64,000 nt of DNA, from assembly GCA_030535455.1 (NCBI GenBank), contig JAUNJY010000003.1, positions 62,001 through 126,000 of the forward strand. Reading direction: 5' to 3'. Below, in pieces: positions 19,636 through 27,720 of the stretch (positions are counted from its first letter, which is position 1; the number at the start of each line of letters is the position of its first letter). Under the pieces are notes generated by a model, which saw only the letters and a program-made list of their open reading frames with translations, made no database searches and had not been told where the DNA came from. A program made the translations under genes and the position numbers. Source of the stretch: a bacterium. GTDB lineage: Bacteria; Bacillota; Clostridia; Lachnospirales; Lachnospiraceae.

Positions 19636-20370
19636 CTACTTATTCTCACAATACACAGCAATTGCCCTCGCCATGCATTCTGCCGTTCCATCTCCATACT
19701 GGTCAATGTTCTTCTTAAACCGTTCATCCGCCGTATACATCAAACCTAGCCCTTGAAGGATTTCTTTGGTGCACGTATAGTAGCGTTTTGTAATGAACTG
19801 CTGCCATCTTGCCACTAACTCCTGTACCTCTTTGCTATCAGAGGGGTCTTCTTTATGCGCAGCGAATGCCTTCATTATATCTGCACTTTCCTTCTGAATG
19901 ACATCCCAGTCTTCCTTGGAATACTCTTTTGTCTTTTTCTCAGATTCTTTATAGGCATCTGTTGTTCCCCAGCGTTCTTTTACTTCCTTGGCATACTGTT
20001 TTTTATGATTTTCAATCTCACTTGTGTCAAACTCTTTAAAACTCATAGTGCATTCTCCTTCCAGTGACTCCTCCACCAGATCAATCAAGCTGTCTAACCG
20101 CTTTCTCTTTTCCAGCAATAACTGTTTCTGCTTTCTTAGCGCTTCCTTTTGATCAAAGGATGGATTCGTCATAATTTCTTTGATTTCCTGTAATGGAAAT
20201 TCTAATTCTCGAAAGAAAAGGATCTGCTGAAGTGTTGCTAGAGACTCTTTTCCATATAACCGATAACCCGCCTCCGTTATGGTCTCTGGTTTTAACAAAC
20301 CAATCTGATCATAATAATGAAGCGTGCGGACTGTGACACCTGTAAGCTTTGCCACTTCGTTTATTTTCAT
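19636..20370 (-). CDS. MerR regulator with TipAS domain
   Basis: 244 residues. MerR-type winged helix-turn-helix at the N-terminus (residues 1-70, VAKLTGVTVRTLHYYDQIGLL), a dimerising coiled coil (about 75-110), then a TipAS antibiotic-recognition domain (about 120-240, ending in YGDGTAECMARAIAVYC). TipA-type regulators bind thiopeptide or other peptide antibiotics and activate their own promoter and resistance genes. No effector gene shares the operon here. Confidence 0.92.
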   Translation of the reverse strand: MKINEVAKLTGVTVRTLHYYDQIGLLKPETITEAGYRLYGKESLATLQQILFFRELEFPLQEIKEIMTNPSFDQKEALRKQKQLLLEKRKRLDSLIDLVEESLEGECTMSFKEFDTSEIENHKKQYAKEVKERWGTTDAYKESEKKTKEYSKEDWDVIQKESADIMKAFAAHKEDPSDSKEVQELVARWQQFITKRYYTCTKEILQGLGLMYTADERFKKNIDQYGDGTAECMARAIAVYCENK

Positions 20371-20433
20371 CTTGCTCCTCTCCTTTCTTAACTATGAAGA
20401 TACACTATGACGCAATGTCAGAGTCAATACCTT

Positions 20434-20676
20434 TTACATCTTTTTACTGATGATACCGTAAGCGATCAAGTAAACGACTAGAAATACACAGAGTAACAAT
20501 GAAATAGTCTGTGCTAAAACTGGATACCAAATCCCTCCGATTAGCATTACTAAGTACATTGCTACTAACATAATGAAAAATGCAGTCTGCATTGCTTTCC
20601 TTTGGATTGCAATATTTCTTTCATCTGTGTTTGCAATTCTTGCCTTTCTCAGCTTCTCTTCATCTCTTAACAACAT
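20434..20676 (-). CDS. Small two-TM protein
   Basis: 80 residues: a charged N-terminus with the motif NTDERN (as in DUF2178-like small membrane proteins), followed by two membrane helices (about residues 29-50 and 54-75). No known function. The ATG at 20676 has no convincing ribosome binding site, and the rsmH terminator hairpin ends only about 15 bases upstream, so expression may depend on an internal start or on read-through. Confidence is moderate that the reading frame is a gene at all. Confidence 0.6.
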   Translation of the reverse strand: MLLRDEEKLRKARIANTDERNIAIQRKAMQTAFFIMLVAMYLVMLIGGIWYPVLAQTISLLLCVFLVVYLIAYGIISKKM

Positions 20677-20691
20677 AAGTTTTTTTAAAAA

Positions 20692-20719
20692 AGCAGGTAA
20701 CCGATAGCGGTTACCTGCT
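20692..20719 (-). terminator. rsmH terminator, bidirectional hairpin
   Basis: Twelve-base perfect stem AGCAGGTAACCG / CGGTTACCTGCT with a four-base loop, flanked on the minus strand by TTTTTT. It lies about 50 bases after the rsmH stop (20770). The plus-strand side also has TTTT and continues into a family 2 repeat. Confidence 0.85.
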
Positions 20720-20762
20720 TTTGACTACAGACAGATGAAAGTCTGATTTCATTCAAAGCTTG
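20719..20762 (+). repeat. Terminator-tail repeat, family 2 copy 2 (short)
   Basis: Starts TTTTGACTACAGACAGATGAAA at the hairpin and ends CTGATTTCATTCAAAGCTTG. Apart from 35 missing internal bases it aligns with copy 1 (18536-18614). It sits on the opposite strand and at the opposite side of its hairpin relative to local transcription. Confidence 0.6.
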
Positions 20763-20769
20763 TTATTGC

Positions 20770-21825
20770 TTATGCTTTAATTGCCCATCTCATCTTTGTA
20801 GAACGAGCACGTCCATTCATTACGCATTCTTCCGCACTTGGTCGAATGACATCTTTGGACACTTCACTATAAATGCCTGCTTTTTCTAATTGTTTAAAGG
20901 ATCTCTTAACAAGTCTGTCCTCTCCTGAATGGAAAGTAAGGATCGCAACACGTCCACCCTCTGCCATTACGTCTGGAAGCTTTTCTAAGAACTGGTATAG
21001 TACTTCGTATTCATTGTTTACATCAATACGAAGTGCCTGGAATACCCTTTGACAAGTCTTCTTAATTGTCTCTTTACGGTCTGCTTCCGGAACTACTTTA
21101 AGAACATCACAGATTACATTATAAAGCTTAGTTGTTGTATCAATTGGATTTCCTTTTTTAATTTGAGAAACAATGGCCCTTGCAATTTCTTCTGCATATG
21201 GTTCATCGGAATTCTCATATAACATGCCTTGTAATTCTTCTTTTGAAATAGTGCTTAAACGTTCTGCTGCAGAAATTCCTTTTTGTGGATTTAATCGTAA
21301 ATCCAATGGTCCTTCGATCTTATAAGAAAATCCACGGTCCGGATTATCAATCTGCATGGAAGACACCCCTAAATCGGCTAATAAGAAATCGAATTTTCCT
21401 ACTTCTGCTGCCACCTGATCGATGTTTGCAAAGTTTGTTAACTTCACAGTTAAGATGTCTTCTCCAAATCCTTGCTGTGCAAGTCTTTCCTTAGTCTTTG
21501 CTGACTCAATTGGATCTACGTCTAGGCCATAGATATGTCCTTTTCCCTCTAAACAAGTAAGCATAGCCTTGGTATGTCCGCCATATCCTAACGTAGCATC
21601 TAAACCTTTTTGTCCTGGCTTGATTTGAAGGAAGTCAATGATTTCCTTTACCATGATGGAAATATGCATACCTGCTGGAGTACTTCCCTTTTGAATTACT
21701 TTTGCTACTGTATCTGCATATTTTTCCGGCTGAAGCTCTTTATACTTTTCCTTATAGCTTCTTGGATGAGTTCCTTTATATCGTACACGTCGTTTATGTG
21801 GTTGTTGTTGCTCTTGATTCTCCAT
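20770..21825 (-). CDS. rsmH: 16S rRNA m4C1402 methyltransferase
   Basis: SAM-dependent methyltransferase that methylates N4 of C1402 in 16S rRNA. Family motifs: DATLGYGGHTKAML (SAM motif I), DLGVSSMQIDNPDRGFSY, TFHSGEDRLVKRSFK and a closing segment with MRWAIKA. At 351 residues it is longer than usual (about 310) because of a basic 40-residue N-terminal extension. Start ATG at 21825, with GAGG six bases upstream. It stands alone, away from mraZ-ftsL, so it may be a second copy or a relocated gene. Confidence 0.92.
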   Translation of the reverse strand: MENQEQQQPHKRRVRYKGTHPRSYKEKYKELQPEKYADTVAKVIQKGSTPAGMHISIMVKEIIDFLQIKPGQKGLDATLGYGGHTKAMLTCLEGKGHIYGLDVDPIESAKTKERLAQQGFGEDILTVKLTNFANIDQVAAEVGKFDFLLADLGVSSMQIDNPDRGFSYKIEGPLDLRLNPQKGISAAERLSTISKEELQGMLYENSDEPYAEEIARAIVSQIKKGNPIDTTTKLYNVICDVLKVVPEADRKETIKKTCQRVFQALRIDVNNEYEVLYQFLEKLPDVMAEGGRVAILTFHSGEDRLVKRSFKQLEKAGIYSEVSKDVIRPSAEECVMNGRARSTKMRWAIKA

Positions 21826-21911
21826 GAAATACCTCACTAATCTGTCTATTTATTGTATATTCAACATTATAACATGCATTTTAGCAAAGTATACCATTGT
21901 TTTCTTTGTTC

Positions 21912-22592
21912 TTATGCCGTTACTCGTTCTACAAACTTATGATCTGTCAGTTTTACCACCACATCTGCCTGATTGGCAAAGTCCTCTGAGTGAGTTACTG
22001 CAATCACACATTTCTTATCCTTATGGGCTACCTCCTTAAACAGCTTTACAATATCCTTTGCTGTATCCACATCTAGATTTCCTGTTGGCTCATCTGCAAG
22101 GATGATTTCTGCATTGGTAGCAAGTGCCCTGGCTATGGCAACCCTTTGCTGCTCACCACCAGATAACTTATTTGGCTTACGATGAATCTGGCTCTTAGTA
22201 AGCCCCATACGAAGAAGCAGTTCCTCTGCCCTCTCCTTTTTATTTGGAATATCATTTTTTGTAATGTCCATGGCCGCCAATACATTTTTAAAAGGACTAT
22301 AGTAATTTAACAGGTTATACGACTGAAACACAATTCCTATCTTTTGATTTCGATAGCTATTCATTCCCAACTCAGATAGTTCCTTTCCTCTGTACAATAC
22401 CCTGCCTGCCCTTGGTCTTTCCAATGCCCCTGCCAAGAACAGACTGGTCGTCTTTCCTGACCCAGATGGCCCAACAATGGTATATAGCGTATTTGTCCTA
22501 AAGGTAAAGCTTGCCTGATCTAAGATTAAGATTTTCTGCTCTCCACTCATATAATAATAGTCAATCTGATCAAATTGTAATATATCCTCCAT
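21912..22592 (-). CDS. ABC exporter ATPase (MacB/LolD type)
   Basis: 226-residue ATP-binding subunit. Walker [10 protein letters not shown] (residues 41-49), signature [15 protein letters not shown], Walker [13 protein letters not shown]. The sequence is of the MacB/LolD/FtsE group that pairs with FtsX-type permeases. It is the last of three genes: the two large FtsX-type permeases lie directly upstream (12 bases from the nearest). Start after GGGAGGAGACAGT. The likely role is export or sensing of a peptide or lipid; no substrate gene is adjacent. Confidence 0.93.
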   Translation of the reverse strand: MEDILQFDQIDYYYMSGEQKILILDQASFTFRTNTLYTIVGPSGSGKTTSLFLAGALERPRAGRVLYRGKELSELGMNSYRNQKIGIVFQSYNLLNYYSPFKNVLAAMDITKNDIPNKKERAEELLLRMGLTKSQIHRKPNKLSGGEQQRVAIARALATNAEIILADEPTGNLDVDTAKDIVKLFKEVAHKDKKCVIAVTHSEDFANQADVVVKLTDHKFVERVTA

Positions 22593-22604
22593 ACTGTCTC
22601 CTCC

Positions 22605-23939
22605 CTACTCTATATGCATTAAGATACTCTTTGGCTGATATCTTAATACTTTCACTATCATAATTACTGCTCCAAGCATGGTTAGTCCGATTGCACTTAA
22701 AAACATCCATCCAATGGATGAGAACGAGATTGAAATACTAAGCTGTACGATGTTTCCCAATAACTTGCTAATAATCCCCTCAACACATACGCTTGCCACA
22801 ATGCCAAGCATGCCCCCTGCAATGGTTGGTAACAATAGCTCTCCTAACATCTGAATAATAATCTTATACTTCTGTTCTCCCATGGATAACAGGATGCCTA
22901 TTTCATAATCCCTATCTCTCATGGAAATGGCAACCACCAGTGTCAGAATGACAGCACCTAACAGTAAAATTGCAATCAAGACCACATTGGTAATTACAAT
23001 GGTAATCCGCAAGGTTCCTGCAATCATCTGGTAGGAGTTATCATCTGCTTTGGTCAGATATTTGTTATCTGCAATCCCCTTTACTTGTTTACGGAAACTA
23101 CTGTTTAACTCCGGATCCCTCATAGCAAACTGTACCGTTGTCAGATTTTTATTTTCATTTAGTTCATAACAAGAAACTAAATCGGTATAAATGGCATTTT
23201 CCAAGTTCATATAAGGCGAATAGATATAATTTGCATTATCAGAGGCACGGTAATAAATACCTACGACTTTTAGCCTTACTTGTTTTTTATTCAAATTCTC
23301 TATGGTTATAGTGCTTCCCAGAGTCAGCCCGTTGTCCTTTGCCAAATCTACATGAATAATACAGGCATGATCATCTGACTCATTGATCAGACGTCCTAAA
23401 AACAACTGTGCCATGCCATTGGAAAAATCCAGATTGTATTTTGTATCCGTATTCCCCTGAACATATACGTTATAAGGAGGTACATAGTCATACTGCTTTA
23501 ATGTCTCGTTATCTAATACCATTCCCGAACTCTCCGCCTTCTCCATTGCCTGAGCCTTGTCCCTTGCAAGCTCCTCTTTCTTCCTTTCCTCATTTGCCTC
23601 CTGTGCATTTGTAATCTTTGATGTGAAGTCAGTGGCATATGCCAAGGAGCGAATATAGTAATTTGCATCTTTTACATTGTCAGACTTTCTTAACTGCTCT
23701 ACATCGTTTTCAGAAATCAGGCTAGAACATGCCGCATTGGAGTCATAGCTGGAAGATGTATATACATTCACATTTGTTTCAACAGAATTACGAATTTGAT
23801 CTACTGTATTTGCTGCTGTTGTCTTAATACAAAGACTGATTAAAATCAAAGCAGACAATACGAGACAGATCAACAGCATCAATATGGTATTTCGCTTATT
23901 TCCAATGATACTTTGTATCATACGATCTAAATAATTCAA
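22605..23939 (-). CDS. FtsX-type ABC permease
   Basis: 444 residues. One membrane helix at the N-terminus (about 18-40), a large extracellular domain (about 45-310) and three C-terminal helices forming the FtsX domain (about 320-435, with SMRDRDYEIGILLSMGEQ). Typical MacB-like topology. Eight bases separate it from the next permease upstream and 12 from the ATPase downstream, so the three form one operon. Confidence 0.92.
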   Translation of the reverse strand: MNYLDRMIQSIIGNKRNTILMLLICLVLSALILISLCIKTTAANTVDQIRNSVETNVNVYTSSSYDSNAACSSLISENDVEQLRKSDNVKDANYYIRSLAYATDFTSKITNAQEANEERKKEELARDKAQAMEKAESSGMVLDNETLKQYDYVPPYNVYVQGNTDTKYNLDFSNGMAQLFLGRLINESDDHACIIHVDLAKDNGLTLGSTITIENLNKKQVRLKVVGIYYRASDNANYIYSPYMNLENAIYTDLVSCYELNENKNLTTVQFAMRDPELNSSFRKQVKGIADNKYLTKADDNSYQMIAGTLRITIVITNVVLIAILLLGAVILTLVVAISMRDRDYEIGILLSMGEQKYKIIIQMLGELLLPTIAGGMLGIVASVCVEGIISKLLGNIVQLSISISFSSIGWMFLSAIGLTMLGAVIMIVKVLRYQPKSILMHIE

Positions 23940-23947
23940 CTCGCCAC

Positions 23948-25537
23948 CTACTTTCTTAGCAACTCTGCCGGTGATTGTCTTAGAATATAAATGACCTGAA
24001 CCATCATGGAAAGAATGATCACGGCAAAGGTAAGTATGAAATACCAGAGGACACTCTTTCCATCTATAACAAATTCCAAATGGCTAATTGCATTTACATT
24101 GGCTGTACTAGACAAGGTAGACGAGTCATCTGTCTTATCGTTATATCCCTTAGAATACATTAAGGAATTGCCAAATACCTTTTTTTCATACTCGTCCCGC
24201 TCCCCTTCATATTGAAGATCTACATATTTCGCCTGCGTGGAAATCAGCTTATTTCCATATGCCTTTGTTACTGCGGGTGCCACCACTGCTCCAATGACTG
24301 CTGCAATTGCAACCATTACAAGGCTTTCCGTAAGGATTTGCAGGAGAATCTTATATTTTGCTTCCCCAATGCTAATTAACACACCAAACTCCTGTTTCCT
24401 CTTTCTTAAGGTAAAGGAGCATGCCAAAAGCAAGATGATAAAGGTCGCTATCTCTAAAACAATACCAATACATTCAATAATGTTTCGAATTCCCTCTAAC
24501 GGGCCAGCAACCATGGTGTACCATCCACGATCTAACAAGACATAAAACCATTGCTGAAACTGGAACAGTCCAAGCAATGTCTCTGTATATGCCTCAGTCA
24601 GCTCTGCAGGGTCTGTCGTATTAAACATTCCCTCATTTACCTCGGACATATTATGATAGCTAATCCCCTCGGCTACATCGGCAATCTGCTCTACACGAGT
24701 GGCTCCCTGCAAATACTCAATATACTGGTCAATACAGCTTGATGACTTTAAATATACGATTACCTTATTTATCTCATGGACCGAAATCCTGCTTTGGCCA
24801 TTATAGGCATCTTGCCAATACGCAATAAAAGTATCATAGGGCATATATATTGTCCTACTGACCTGTTCCAAACGCTCCTCATTATCTGATGTGAATACTC
24901 CCCTGATCTGAAAGTCCCAAGCCTTATTAGTTGATTCCTCTAAGACATTCTTACTATAATATGAACTTGTATGAAGCTTCAGAATATCTCCTGCTTTCAA
25001 ATGATTTTCATCTGCATATGTACTGGAAATCAGAATTCCCTTTAATGTGTCATCTTTGCTTGTGAAATGAGTCCCTTCCTTTAAATAAAATCCACCTGAA
25101 GAAAATGGCTCATAATACTCACTGTTCTGAATTGCCGTGACGGTCAGCTTATCGTCGCTTATGCTATCCTCCTCTGCTAACGTGGTTTGCTGCATTTCCA
25201 TTTGTAACACTGGCACCTCTCCCGGTTCAAAGAACTCCTGATACTGAACCACCGTATTATATTCCTCAATATAGTTCTGGTCGATAATCTTTGGAATATC
25301 GGTCTCATTCAGCTTTGTAGCCGTTGTCATAAGATCCGCACCTATTACTACTGGCGGCTGAATCGTTACTGCATTCCCCACAGCCTTTTGCGTAATTTCA
25401 ACCGTCTTATCAATTGTGTGGTATACCATTAAACAGATTAATGTGATTGTAAAAAGTGTCGTAAAGATTAGCACTAATCCGATGGTCTGTAACTTTCTCT
25501 GTCGCAAATTTGCCCAAGCCCTTTGTGCAAATCTCAT
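23948..25537 (-). CDS. FtsX-type ABC permease
   Basis: 529 residues with the same plan as its neighbour: N-terminal helix (about 18-42), a longer extracellular domain (about 45-360) and FtsX core helices (about 362-525, with RKRKQEFGVLISIGEAKYK). Two non-identical permeases with one ATPase suggest a heterodimeric exporter. First gene of the operon. Neither a two-component system nor a peptide precursor adjoins, so no bacitracin-type sensing unit can be claimed. Confidence 0.92.
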   Translation of the reverse strand: MRFAQRAWANLRQRKLQTIGLVLIFTTLFTITLICLMVYHTIDKTVEITQKAVGNAVTIQPPVVIGADLMTTATKLNETDIPKIIDQNYIEEYNTVVQYQEFFEPGEVPVLQMEMQQTTLAEEDSISDDKLTVTAIQNSEYYEPFSSGGFYLKEGTHFTSKDDTLKGILISSTYADENHLKAGDILKLHTSSYYSKNVLEESTNKAWDFQIRGVFTSDNEERLEQVSRTIYMPYDTFIAYWQDAYNGQSRISVHEINKVIVYLKSSSCIDQYIEYLQGATRVEQIADVAEGISYHNMSEVNEGMFNTTDPAELTEAYTETLLGLFQFQQWFYVLLDRGWYTMVAGPLEGIRNIIECIGIVLEIATFIILLLACSFTLRKRKQEFGVLISIGEAKYKILLQILTESLVMVAIAAVIGAVVAPAVTKAYGNKLISTQAKYVDLQYEGERDEYEKKVFGNSLMYSKGYNDKTDDSSTLSSTANVNAISHLEFVIDGKSVLWYFILTFAVIILSMMVQVIYILRQSPAELLRK

Positions 25538-25673
25538 TTTCCCCTCTCCCTTATTCAGTTTTCGCTAAAGTCCCCTGTATCCCCAATACATCGAAACTTT
25601 ATACTATTATTCTACTCTGCTATCACATATTTTTCTATGATGTTTGTGTTTCTATTATTGACTTATAACTCCA

Positions 25674-25709
25674 AAAAAGGCCCTTCCCATTTAGGGAAAA
25701 GCCTTTTTT
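25674..25709 (-). terminator. Terminator of TauE gene
   Basis: Inverted repeat AAAAAAGGC...GCCTTTTTT with inner TTCCC/GGGAA pairing between 25674 and 25709, ending in a T run on both strands. It follows the stop at 25725 on the minus strand. Confidence 0.8.
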
Positions 25710-25724
25710 AGCTGATACTCTATT

Positions 25725-26492
25725 TTATACGACAAACATAATGACGCCAAGTGTCACTAATACAATTCCTGTCACACGATTAAGTTTCTTTGGTTCTGCT
25801 TTATTTGCCCATTTAGCTCCAATTCTAGCCCAAATAAACGTAAATACAATACAAAGTGTAAGGATTGTTAAATCTGGCATTCCACCAATCTTAAAGTGAG
25901 TCACTGCTCCTGTTAATGCAGTAAATGCCATAATGAATACACTTGTTCCTACGGCAATCTTTAATTCATATCCTAACACGCTTGTTAATACCATAAGAAG
26001 CATCATTCCGCCACCAGCGCCAATAAATCCACATACAAATCCAATCATGGATCCACATACAACCGACTGGATAATCTGTTGTTTCTTGCTCTTTGACTCT
26101 TGTACATCCTTAGTTGTAAGGATTGGGCTTGTAATAAACTTAACTCCCACCAACAATGTCATGATTTTTGAGAAGCCACCCATTGCTCCATCTGGAAGAA
26201 AGGCTGCAATATAGCTTCCAATCAAGGTAAATACCAATACCGAAGCAAGCATGATACTTCCGTTCTTTAAATCTACGTTCTTATTCTTGTGATACGTATA
26301 GGCCGATACTGCTGAGGCAAGTACATCAGATGCCAATGCAATCCCAACTGCCTGATATGCAGGATATCCTAAGAAGGTTACTAACATTGGAGATACTACT
26401 GCTGCTGCTGACAATCCTGCCAGTCCAGTTCCTAAACCTGCTCCCATTCCTGCTAAAAAGCATACTAAAACAGTAATTATTAATTGGTTCAT
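25725..26492 (-). CDS. TauE/SafE family anion exporter
   Basis: 255 residues with about eight membrane helices and two internal repeats beginning GMGAGLGTGLAGLSAAAVVSP and GFVCGFIGAGGGMMLLMVL (each partly quoted), the hallmark of TauE/SafE (sulfite or sulfoacetate exporter) proteins. Annotated members export C1/C2 sulfonates or sulfite; the substrate here cannot be told. Single gene, ATG after GAGGATGAAAA. Confidence 0.9.
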   Translation of the reverse strand: MNQLIITVLVCFLAGMGAGLGTGLAGLSAAAVVSPMLVTFLGYPAYQAVGIALASDVLASAVSAYTYHKNKNVDLKNGSIMLASVLVFTLIGSYIAAFLPDGAMGGFSKIMTLLVGVKFITSPILTTKDVQESKSKKQQIIQSVVCGSMIGFVCGFIGAGGGMMLLMVLTSVLGYELKIAVGTSVFIMAFTALTGAVTHFKIGGMPDLTILTLCIVFTFIWARIGAKWANKAEPKKLNRVTGIVLVTLGVIMFVV

Positions 26493-26584
26493 TTTTCATC
26501 CTCTACTAGTTTCTTAACATTATTTTTTCTATCTGTGCTATTATTTCATATTCTGTTTCGATGTACAATCCGCTTAACCCTTAT

Positions 26585-27160
26585 CTATGTATAATAAATC
26601 GTTATAATTACTCCAATCATTACAAGTGCCTCCATAATCAGCGGGAGCATTCCATCCACATAACTTGCAGTCCCATTTAGCCGATAATATAGGACATAGC
26701 AGACCAAGCTTAAGACGACCGCAATATCAATTATGATACAAAGCACGAGGGCAGTCTTAAAACCAATATGATCAGCTCCATATACGATATTGATTGTGGA
26801 AAGCTCCAGCATGCCCCATCCAATGATCAAAAGCAGTTCTGATGTTATTTCTCTGCTAAATGCATAATAGGTAATAAGTAATGTTGCTATATAGATAAGG
26901 ATACCGCCCCAGATTACTGTCTTTTGTGCAAACAATGATCTTCCACAGGGAATGCGGCTCATTGCTGTAATCATATTAAAAAGTCCCACAACACCTGTAA
27001 GAAAGGCAATAATAAGCAAGATTGTACTTATTATCCCATGTTCTCCACCTGGACGAAATGCAATGATCCACCATGCTAAGTAAAAGAAGCTGCAGATTAG
27101 AAGAAGCAGATTTCCAAATAGTAATTGTCTCATTTGTGTGTTTAAACTAGGAAATGCCAT
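26585..27160 (-). CDS. Six-TM protein, unknown
   Basis: 191 residues made almost entirely of six predicted membrane helices; DUF308/HdeD-like by general plan but without a secure motif. It lies 15 bases downstream of a DUF3795 gene on the minus strand and is probably co-transcribed with it. Start ATG follows GGGAGGTTATGAT. No function assigned. Confidence 0.7.
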   Translation of the reverse strand: MAFPSLNTQMRQLLFGNLLLLICSFFYLAWWIIAFRPGGEHGIISTILLIIAFLTGVVGLFNMITAMSRIPCGRSLFAQKTVIWGGILIYIATLLITYYAFSREITSELLLIIGWGMLELSTINIVYGADHIGFKTALVLCIIIDIAVVLSLVCYVLYYRLNGTASYVDGMLPLIMEALVMIGVIITIYYT

Positions 27161-27175
27161 ATCATAACCTCCCTA

Positions 27176-27547
27176 TCATTTTCCCTCTTTAATAAAGCGA
27201 ATTAACTCCTCAACGTCATCAAACTGATCATAGTCTCCTGTAATTCCTTCTCGATGATACACGATGCCATTCTTCTCATTCCTTTCTAAGCAGTCAAGAA
27301 GCTCTTCTGTTCCATACCTTTTTGCAAAAAGGGTAAATGCATATGGCTTATTCTTATGTAATAATCCTTTGTGACAATCTTCCTTGCAAGAGTAGCAGTT
27401 GCTTACCTGCCTTTCAATAGAACACTTCCTATTCTCACACCAGTCCTTATCGAGACAGTCTCCTGAATTGCATCCCTGGCAAGTTACATTCTGATTACAC
27501 AAGCAACAGGCAAGTCCACATCGAGCAATTCCTAATTCTCTTTTCAT
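27176..27547 (-). CDS. DUF3795 cysteine-rich protein
   Basis: 123 residues with 14 cysteines, most in the first 60 residues in CxxC-type pairs (RCGLACCLCNQNVTCQGC and further pairs). The pattern fits DUF3795, which probably binds zinc or an Fe-S cluster; function unknown. ATG after AGGAGGATATG. First gene of a likely pair with the six-TM gene downstream. Confidence 0.85.
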   Translation of the reverse strand: MKRELGIARCGLACCLCNQNVTCQGCNSGDCLDKDWCENRKCSIERQVSNCYSCKEDCHKGLLHKNKPYAFTLFAKRYGTEELLDCLERNEKNGIVYHREGITGDYDQFDDVEELIRFIKEGK

Positions 27548-27679
27548 AGGGCATATCCTCCTGATTTATTATTGTTTTTCCCTCTTCTATTTTAACACTC
27601 TTTTATGAGGGTGGAATGGTTTTTTGGGGATTTTTCCAATAGAGGACTACTTGAAAAGATTTACTATTCATAAAAAAAA

Positions 27680-27704
27680 GAAGCCTACCAATTCGGTAGA
27701 CTTC
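27680..27704 (-). terminator. Terminator of HD gene
   Basis: Stem GAAGCCTACC / GGTAGACTTC (27680-27689, 27695-27704; one G-U or mismatch), followed on the minus strand by TTTTTTTT. It lies 16 bases after the HD-domain gene stop (27721). Confidence 0.85.
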
Positions 27705-27720
27705 CCTTTTTACGGACAGA

